Of a stretch of 64,000 bases of DNA, positions 48,182 through 64,000 are shown piece after piece. Origin of the DNA: Lineus longissimus (Eukaryota; Nemertea; Pilidiophora; Heteronemertea; Lineidae); NCBI RefSeq assembly GCF_910592395.1, contig NC_088315.1:5396501-5460500 (forward strand), written 5' to 3'. The notes beneath the pieces are model-generated. The model was not told the origin of the DNA. It saw only the letters and a list, made by a program, of their open reading frames with translations, and searched no databases. Both the position numbers and the translations under genes were made by a program. Position 1 is the first letter of the stretch. Every line of letters begins with the position of its first letter.

Positions 48182-51100
48182 TTAATCGAATTTCTTCTGC
48201 AGTGTTCGCTTGAAGAAAACGGGCAGAAGTGAAAGAATGGCGAAAAGTGCCAGAACAATCATAGATGTCCAAGACACTGCATCACCTGATGATGACATCT
48301 GTTGTAGGGTAGTTCCCGCCTGGATTGCCACAAAAGACGGTGGTGCTACACCTAGAGGAGCAAAAGAAGATACAGTTAAAATTTTCGTCAATTTTCAAAA
48401 TCTCATCGATTTTTCAATGCCACTCAAAGCAATCTATGACAGAAACAAGTATGAAGGATGAAATTTGCCATAACTCCTAAGTCTTCTGAAGCTTTTGAAT
48501 TCGCCCACCCCTTAACTGAGGCAATGGGTCATCACTTCTGTTTCATCTTTTCTAGTAAGAGCTGGTATCAACCGGAACGTAATTAAATAATTCACTATCA
48601 AAGAGAAGTCAGGAAGTCCACGGACTATATCAGCAGTGATAGTTTTAACTTCCACTTACCCAGAAAAGTTCCCACGAAGAATGGAAACAGCGGTACATTT
48701 ATGACCGGGGATGTAATATTGATGAACCAGTTGGGTAAGAATGGTGTTATCCGTAGAAATATAATGTAATTCAACAGATGCTGTCTATGCTTCTCAACCT
48801 GAAATATAGATAGCGTCAAGTATAAGAGATCAAGAACAACATCATGGCAATCTGGAAGACTTAAACAAGTACATGTACTTACTTATTTCACAGTATTAGT
48901 TTTCAGTGCTGACCACAAAGCTAGACATCTTCAGTGCAGCCTGATAACTGTATGAAGGTTCGTTAAAAAGGCTTGATGGATTAAGAGTCGATACTTACAT
49001 GAGATGACCATTCACTAACTCTTTCTGGTATATATTTGTTGACTAATGCTCTTCCAACTAGGTAGGACAGTAGGTAGCAAAATGAGGCTCCTGTTGCTGA
49101 ACACTGAAATTAAGTGATTAAACATTCAAGAAACAAGGTGATTTGTGAATGAATATGGTTAAAACCCACTGAAGTTTGTACCGTATTCCGCTAATTTTCC
49201 TTGCACTGGCTGTAACTTGGATTTAACTTCTCATACAAAGGATTTAGCAACTGAAATACTTAGTATATTAAAGTGACTTGCCCAAGAACAAAAGGCAAGT
49301 GTCTCGACGCAATATATCGAACCTGTCTAAACCAATTGATTATACTGCCCCTTAAAAGCTCTCCTGATGGCAACGTATGAAAGGCTACATGTACTTACCA
49401 GGCAGACTAGAGTGAGAGCTAATGGGAATGGGAACAGAAACCCAGAAAGAATACTCAGAAATATAGACCCAGGAATGGCAAATGATTGCAAGCTGAAGTT
49501 GTCTGTCAAGGTAGAGAATGTAGAATTTTTCAAAATTGATGCGTTTTTCTACATGAAAGAAAAGTTACTTGGCTTTTTTACCTATGACTTTTAAAAATAG
49601 TCAGGCAAAAAGGTATATTTTCAAATGTGCTGTCCATGTCTGATTGTGATTATCAATCCATCAAGATTTAGACTCCAACTGCTGCTGGTCCAAGGAGCAT
49701 CAGAGGAAATCCCTTCAGTATGTCCAGGCAAGAGCAAAATCGAGGGAAACCAGTAGGCCATATGTGCCCACCTAAATTCTAAACAGCAATTTTCTTCAAA
49801 AATAACAAAATTGACTATTGGACATTCTTTAGTACTAGACAAAAAGGATACAATATGTAGGTGATGAAGTAACCAAATAAAACTTGGTAATAATACAGCT
49901 CCTTATATCTTGAAAGCACCTTTCCCAGACTCTTGGCATCTTCTATATCACGAGGCAATTTGATATGTTGCTTCTCTTCTCTGCAAAACATGATGAACGA
50001 ACTTTAACTCCGGTGACAGCACCAGTTCCAGGGCAAGTACTGCTACCTTTACAAAGCCACCAGCCAATACTTTTTATCCCATGGTTTAATGACTGGAGAA
50101 AACGAGGAGGGAAGGGATATATGTGAGGATAACGTTGGATATTCTGGATTTGTCCTCTGGTCTCATATGAGGATGAGATCATTGGGACAGAAGCAGCCAC
50201 ATCGGACTTCCCCTGGCACGTCTTGACTGGACCCTGGTCACAACAGGGTACCGGCCATCACCGCTACATGGGGCTGACTGTCATGAGAATTGTTGTGACA
50301 GACGTGATGTTAACTTTGTCCCCACTTTGACATCATTTTGATGCAAACCCTGGTGGAAACCAATGTCGCCTATTGGGTGACGATATACCCCATCATCTGA
50401 ACAAAGTCTAGATCTAAACGCATGCAAGCAAAGTGGTAGGCAGCTTTTAGGCAGAAAGAAAAACTAAGACCATGATTTCAATAAAACAATGCTTTATTGC
50501 CTTTTGGTTTCTCAGGCCAATAAAGAGTCATTACATGTACAACTACATATTTTTAAAAACTAACCAACAATTATTATTCAGAAAATATCATACAAACTGC
50601 TCGATAGGTTGAGTATAACATGATCGATAATATTGTTCATAAAACATTATATGCTTTGCCTGAATAAACCCTGCCTAAAAACTGCCATCGAAAGTGAATG
50701 ATTTTGAAGGTGCCTCCCATTTTTTTGCAGGTATTGATATTTTCACTTTATAACACCAAAAACTGGTCGGCCCCTTCCTTTTCATGTTCATTAGGAGATT
50801 TCTTGGAAAGCATCCAAAGCGTAGGTGATAATTCAAACAAGCAAAAAGAATAGACGAAACATGTAGATGTGTGAAGGACAGAGACGGTGTACAGAAGAAA
50901 AATTACTAAATGAAACCTCAGCAAGATATAAGATTTTGGAAGCAAACATGGTGAAAGATAGAACTTAGTGAAATACACATTACTAAAAATCTCAAATTTG
51001 TAACATCCTACTGTGACCACGCCAAATTTTGCAATAGAGAGGTGTCTGCTGCGGGAGGTTCCACTGTATTTTAACACCTTTTATCCTGAGGACTGAGACT

Positions 51101-54100
51101 GTGGTACCAGTTCTTCTAGAACCTATTAAAGTTAGTCTTACTAATTTAATAAGATTAAGGGTAGAACTAAAAGAGAAATGTACATTACAATGAAATGAAG
51201 GATACATGATGATACTGATAATACCAAGAAAGAATTGATAAAGACTAGTCAACCTAAAAAGTTAGTCTTACTAATTTAATAAGATTAAGGGTAGAACTAA
51301 AAGAGAAATGTACATTACAATGAAATGAAGGATACATCATGATACTGATAATACCAAGAAAGAATTGATAAAGACTAGTCTTTATGAATTCTTGATAGTA
51401 TTGAAGTATAAGTAATGTGGTTTGGTGTTCACACTGGTAATAACATACTTACATATAACAATTAACGAATTGTGTCCCACAGGCAACTGCTTTACACTTT
51501 CTCCAAATTTATACCCATTATTTTTGTTGGCATAACAGTATCCAGTTTAAAATTGAAATCAGTATGTAGCAGGAGAAATTTACAGCAGCGCAATATGGAG
51601 ACAATGGCAAGACCAAGGACATCTTGAGAAATGCAGGAAATGCTATCACGAATAATGAAATATGTGAGTGCCTTCAAAAAACACAGACTACCATTATAAA
51701 TCATGTCTCAGAAGCTTGGGAATACATTTTCTCCACTTAGTTTAGATTATGATCGAATTTCCACATTTTTTCAAAATGCCCTTGGACTGTCAACTAGGAT
51801 GAGGAAATGGATTTCTCTGGTGGAGTCCAGATAGATATCTTGTTTCAATTGCTCAGCACATGATTAGAAGTCTTTAGATGCACTTCTCTCCAGCCACCTC
51901 GCTACACCGCCACCCAATATCCACACCCGAACTTACTGATCGAGGTTAGGAAAGCTGAGATACAGGACTCCGATGGCCAGGACGGCCGCAATGAAGATCA
52001 ATCCAAGGCAGAGGAATGCCCGTGTGCTGCTGTTGCCATGGTTGTTGGACCTAATGCTTGTGTATTCTGAAGATTCATCATTGCTACGATCTGAAATGAA
52101 AATGCAATTAAAGGTTAGAAACGTGAAAACAACGTGAAGAGGCAAGAATTTATTGTAACACTTTCCGTGTTTTTTTAACTGGAATATCTTCCTGAAAGTG
52201 AAAGAAGTCAAGATATTGAAAGAGATGCCCAGAAGTTATTTTCTTGCTGTGTAATGGTTAACCAACTAGAATAGCAATTTAACACACTTTCCAAATACCT
52301 ACTTGATTTTGATTTATCCTCAAAGAGTTTTAATGAGCACATGGAGCTGTGTTGGAAAGAGCCTGTGTCAGATGTTGGCACAATCACAATTTTGAATGAG
52401 AGAGATATGTCTCCATTTAAGAAAGACCGATTAGGTTCTGACACGGGAGAGTCTTTATTATTACTAGCATCTCGCACTCTGTGATTAGACTTGTCATTAT
52501 TGAAACTTAGAGAAAACATGATTGATTCTTTTAGAATCAACACGAGGTAAAGTCATGAAATCATACAGAGACGGCCAAATAAGCTTTCCTTCTAAGAATG
52601 AGTAATGTACTCAAAATGTCTGCTCCAGATTGAGGACAAGTCTTCAAAGAATCTTCGAAGGTTGAAAAGGAATACACTGACTTCAGAACAATGAGTTTTA
52701 TCCAGAATTTCCAAATGTCACACATGCACAATAAATCGTGGGATGAACTCATAAACAAGATTTTCAGCAGATACAACTGGTAACCTGACTCTTCGACGAC
52801 AAAACGTCAAATGATAGGGATAAGAGAGAACCCTTCATTATAATCAGATTCATGATTGGAACTATGAACACCAATCACTTCAAAGTAGTACAGTGATCTG
52901 TGTCACCTTGGGTCAAGTTTTGTGAACAAGTCCAAAGTCTAAAGGGCAAGATTGCGGACTTTGAACCAAAACAATTTGAAACACTTAATGAGCGTACTCC
53001 CTGATCCCAGATTGACACAGATAATCTGAAAGGATTGAATAATAATCATGAAAGTTGGCAGAAGAAGTAGGCCGCACGTGGTGGAGTGTGTTGTGATTGA
53101 TTTACGAGCTAAATAGAACTTTGAAACCCATCCAATCGTGTAAAGTGGCATCATCTAACTGTAACATGAACACCAAGGTCTAATGCCACCAACTGTTTGT
53201 TAAGGGCAGCCTTGACATTCCGTTGTGTGAAAAACAGTAAAAACAAAGTTTACTGTTGAACTGGGAGTGATGCAGAGGCAGGCAGGCCACGTTTGCCTTG
53301 TCCGAAATATGAGGGTAGTGATGCTAAACCAGAAGGCAGCAGAAGCATTACCTCCGTAGTTTAGCTACATGTAGTGCTGTGCCTTGAAATTGGGTACGTG
53401 GGTATGCCCAGTCCATGCCCATGGATTGGTACGCAAAGAAATTGACTATGACGCCGAAGACCGAGTGCTTGGACAGGCTGGAGGTAATTTTGATCTTCAG
53501 TGCATTAAAACCTTGATAGTTTGAGCTCTTATCATTGGCTTTGCAATATCTCTTACAGTTGCACAATCTGAATATCAAACTTCCAGATAGAAATCATTCA
53601 TTATTCAATAGTTTTTGAGCAGAATAAAAACAACAAATAAACTGACATAAGGAGATTATAACAATCAAATATCCAAAGTTATCAAAATGTAATCCAAAAT
53701 TATTGTTCTATGTGGTCAGTTGATAAACGACAACAAACATACATGTTGGAATAAGATTAATTGCAACCCGAAAGTTTAAAAAGAGAAAAGTTTAAAAAAT
53801 CACAAATATATATGCTGTAAAGCATCTGTTCGCATAATTGCTGATGAAGGCATGGTAGGTAGTAGATCTACATAGCATCACTCCCAAATTACAAAAACAA
53901 GAACTAAAAGCAATTTCATTATGGAGGAAAACGCAGCCTAACACGAACAGGTTTCTGACACATCACCATCACCTATAGTTATACAAATTATGCACAGAAA
54001 GCATTAAGAAAGTTAATCACAATATCTCTTGTCCAGCTTTGCAGGTCACAATTGCAAGCTTGTTTAAGTGCACAACACATGTAACACCTGGGCGACAGAG

Positions 54101-54957
54101 AACAGTCATGTGACATACAACCCTTGAGAACTTTGGTCCCGGATATGACGATGGTACAGTTTACGCATAACTGACCAATCAGCTAACGGGGCCAGCAAAA
54201 AATGATCATGCATAATTAGATGATTTACGTCATTTGCTGGCTCTGTTAACTGATTGGTCAGTTATGCGCAAACTGTACCATATTCATATCCGGGACTAAA
54301 TTCCAAAGTGTCATTTGTTGCGCATTGATTGTAAATCACGGTAATGTTATCACTGGTCTGCTGACTGACTTTACTGTATGCAACCGCACTGTCCTTGTTT
54401 GCTGCTGGTTTGATGTGGCCCTTAACGCCCTCATTTGACTAGTGTGATGCTAACTATTCTATTACTAACACAAGTCTCTGTGAAATGGTTTCGACTTGGG
54501 AATGATGAGCCGTCATTCAGTAGTTCATTAATCCCCACGCAGGTGGCGCTTTACATTAATTACTGCAAATCTGAAGCAGAAAAACCTTCAAAAAAAGCTT
54601 TTTACAGTGCCAAATTACAGGCAATATTATCTATCAGGAACCTTGGAAGTTATGGGAAAGCATCAGTAGCATCATTGTTTGGAGAAACGCCCAGGAATTC
54701 GGACTTTTATGCTTACACAGCCACCGGTAAAATCGTGATTCAGTTTTCTGAGGGCGACGAAGCCCAGCTCTTTCTCGGAGTTCTGTCCACTCTGCCAATG
54801 ATATTTCTTGACCAGTGTACGTCATGTCATAATTTTGGGGAAGGGGAGGTCTTGGTGTTGCACCTAAAGGACTTGGACAGCGGCTACCTGGCGAAGTTTT
54901 CCGCTGCCTGGGCGTTGAAATACTTTCAGAAATTTCTTCGCTGCTTGTAGACGCCAT
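48182..54957 (-). CDS. TMEM41B: TMEM41B, ER phospholipid scramblase (VTT/DedA family)
   Basis: A multi-pass ER membrane protein that scrambles phospholipids and supports autophagosome and lipoprotein formation. Core exons: 52090-51937, 49980-49852, 49492-49399, 49103-48999, 48798-48660 and 48351-48182, with consistent phases. The protein reads in vertebrate TMEM41B order: FLCLGLIFIAAV helix, LPRDIEDAKSLGKVL, TYIFLQSFAIPGSIFLSILS, SFCYLLSYLVGR, then the most conserved block INYII-type LNYIIFLRITPFLPNWFINI, GTFLGVAPPSFVAIQAGTTL, a last helix and a KKFD end. Two candidate first exons exist: 54957-54717 (preferred, 343 aa in total) and 52519-52303 (335 aa); both leave phase 1. The donor of the 49852 exon is a weak GTATCC. 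Confidence 0.9.
51030..51066. mobile_element. CAGTAGAACC-family MITE, right-end fragment
   Basis: The 3' end of the family (AATAGAGAGGTGTC then GGGAGGTTCCACTG) is present without the left part. Confidence 0.5.
51128..51380. repeat. ~130-bp tandem duplication, nearly identical copies
   Basis: The block from AAAGTTAGTCTTACTAATTT to AAAGACTAGTC at 51128-51250 is repeated at 51258-51380 with a single difference seen (ATACATGATG versus ATACATCATG). It lies in the TMEM41B intron between the 51937 and 49980 exon ends. The duplication is very recent, or it is an assembly artefact. Confidence 0.9.
52303..52519 (-). CDS. TMEM41B: TMEM41B candidate alternative first exon 1b
   Basis: Starting at MFSLSF (52519) or MLILKES (52543), the frame runs through Ser/Asn-rich sequence to LFEDKSKS and the donor TCAA|GTAGGT, in phase 1. 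Only 212 bp of intron separate it from the first shared exon. The peptide is polar, as a cytosolic leader would be, but has no known motif. Confidence 0.4.
54131..54308. mobile_element. 178-bp foldback element (long inverted repeat)
   Basis: The left arm (CTTTGG, TCCCGGATATGACGATGG, TACAGTTTACGCATAACTGA, CCAATCAGCTAAC, GCCAGCAAA) is matched in reverse complement by the right arm ending CCGGGACTAAATTCCAAAG, with only a few mismatches and a 7-base indel near the end. The loop is about 30 bases. There is no coding capacity. It lies 0.4 kb downstream of TMEM41B exon 1a, in its first intron. Confidence 0.85.
54717..54957 (-). CDS. TMEM41B: TMEM41B candidate first exon 1a
   Basis: The ATG at 54957 has a good context (GCAAGATGGCG, YY1-like) and starts MASTSSEEISESIS, followed by a Ser/Pro/Arg-rich stretch and a block LAEWTELRERAG. 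It ends at the donor GGCTGT|GTAAGC in phase 1, matching the acceptor of the exon at 52090. An in-frame ATG 63 bp further upstream (55020) is possible. No membrane segment is encoded, as expected for the cytosolic N-terminus. The sequence does not resemble any N-terminus I can recall, so membership in this gene is inferred from phase, strand and position. Confidence 0.45.
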
Positions 54958-63218
<8,261 letters not shown>

Positions 63219-64000
63219 TTGTAAGATGGACATGGGACTAAGTCTGAGAAAGTATCTGCCAGGGATTCTAAAATGGTAGTGTTATGCCATACTGGTACAT
63301 CCAGTGATGCAATTCTGCATTTCCCCTGGATTCGAAGAGGGCGTTTAGACTGTTGATGATTGGGAAGGTCAACCAATACAAAGACTGAGGGTGTGTGACC
63401 ATACTATCTATACACAGAGGATTTCTGTCAAATTATGTGCAAAGCTCACATACATGTACACCTAGGACTCTTTTTGATACAAATGTAACTTACTTTGCAA
63501 GAGTGTTAAGCACAGAGAGAAATTTAAGAATTCCGTCCATTTTCAACACTCCATGCAAGGATGTTTGGCTATCAATACTTGTGTAATGTATGATTATTCA
63601 AGTTTGTGAGTGCTGTTTATGGGATCAGCACAATCCAATGAACAATAAACCAGAAATTATGAAAAATTCAATTTTCAGCTAAGTGCCCAGTGAGGTAAAT
63701 ATGAATATTGAGTACACTGGGAGGTCTATGTTGGTTGTGACATAGTTGCACCATCCTAGTTGTGACAACACTTCCCCCTATATTCCCCTGGCATCTTATT
63801 GTTGCGATGGAAGCCAGTTTGCCATCGGCTTTCACATCGGGTGTGGCATCAGTCTCAGAATGGAGATTTTCATGATGGTGTCTGCTTCTATGGTATTTTG
63901 AGGTAGAGTGGTAGAACCACACTGAGATGGATTATGTCTGGGATGTATCCTGAGAGAAGGTAGACTTACTGCCAGGTCTTAAAAATAAACAACAACAAGA
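63219..64000 (+). other. TTLL1 3' untranslated region and flank
   Basis: No coding sequence is recognised. AATAAA at 63644-63649 is a likely polyadenylation signal, with a second AATAAA near 63983. Confidence 0.6.
63644..63649 (+). terminator. TTLL1: Candidate polyadenylation signal of TTLL1
   Basis: AATAAA within AACAATAAACCAG, 426 bp after the TTLL1 stop codon. Confidence 0.6.

Noticed and set aside
54435-54950. 171-codon open frame on the plus strand
   Set aside because: It is antisense to the better-supported TMEM41B first exon (good ATG context, donor in correct phase) and has no recognised domain.

Overview
This window is animal nuclear DNA. It is AT-rich and intron-rich, with GT-AG introns of 0.1 to 13 kb, many short inverted-repeat elements, minisatellites and homopolymer runs. 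Gene content (an FMRFamide-receptor-like GPCR, a secreted adenosine deaminase growth factor, a CAP/ShK-like secreted protein, TMEM41B and TTLL1) and the frequent ACATGTA and GGCCTA words suggest a marine invertebrate, most likely a lophotrochozoan such as a mollusc, brachiopod or annelid. The phylum is an inference; no rRNA or mitochondrial marker is present.

Layout. (1) 1-9602: no gene recognised. (2) 9603-34526, + strand: a rhodopsin-family GPCR in the FMRFamide-receptor style. It has two alternative first coding exons (9603-9643 and 20782-20867), both rich in Tyr and Asp. They splice in the same phase to one large exon with all seven helices (22655-23714), followed by two small C-terminal-tail exons (31919-32026 and 34479-34526). 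The long introns are full of small inverted-repeat elements. (3) 40445-37009, - strand: an ADGF/ADA2-like secreted adenosine deaminase. It is intact through the HAGE motif, but the last third of the enzyme cannot be found. (4) 45433-41384, - strand: a complete ten-exon secreted CAP-domain protein with EGF-like and ShK-like modules and a Gly/Ser-rich tail. (5) 54957-48182, - strand: TMEM41B, an ER lipid scramblase of the VTT/DedA family, with two candidate first exons. (6) 56048-63218, + strand: TTLL1, the catalytic subunit of the tubulin polyglutamylase complex. It is complete, and exon 8 is present as two 81-bp copies that could be alternatives. TMEM41B and TTLL1 are head to head about 1.1 kb apart.

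Main results: the TTLL1 duplicated exon pair, the GPCR with interchangeable Tyr/Asp N-termini, the apparently truncated ADGF with a GC-AG intron, and several well-bounded non-autonomous mobile elements. One of these is a 333-bp element with a 6-bp target-site duplication and an internal palindrome array. The genes do not form a single pathway. ADGF and the CAP protein are adjacent secreted proteins in the same orientation, and TTLL1 and TMEM41B are housekeeping or ciliary genes that may share a promoter region. Exon boundaries were set by eye from splice consensus, reading phase and recalled family sequences; no alignment or transcript data were available.
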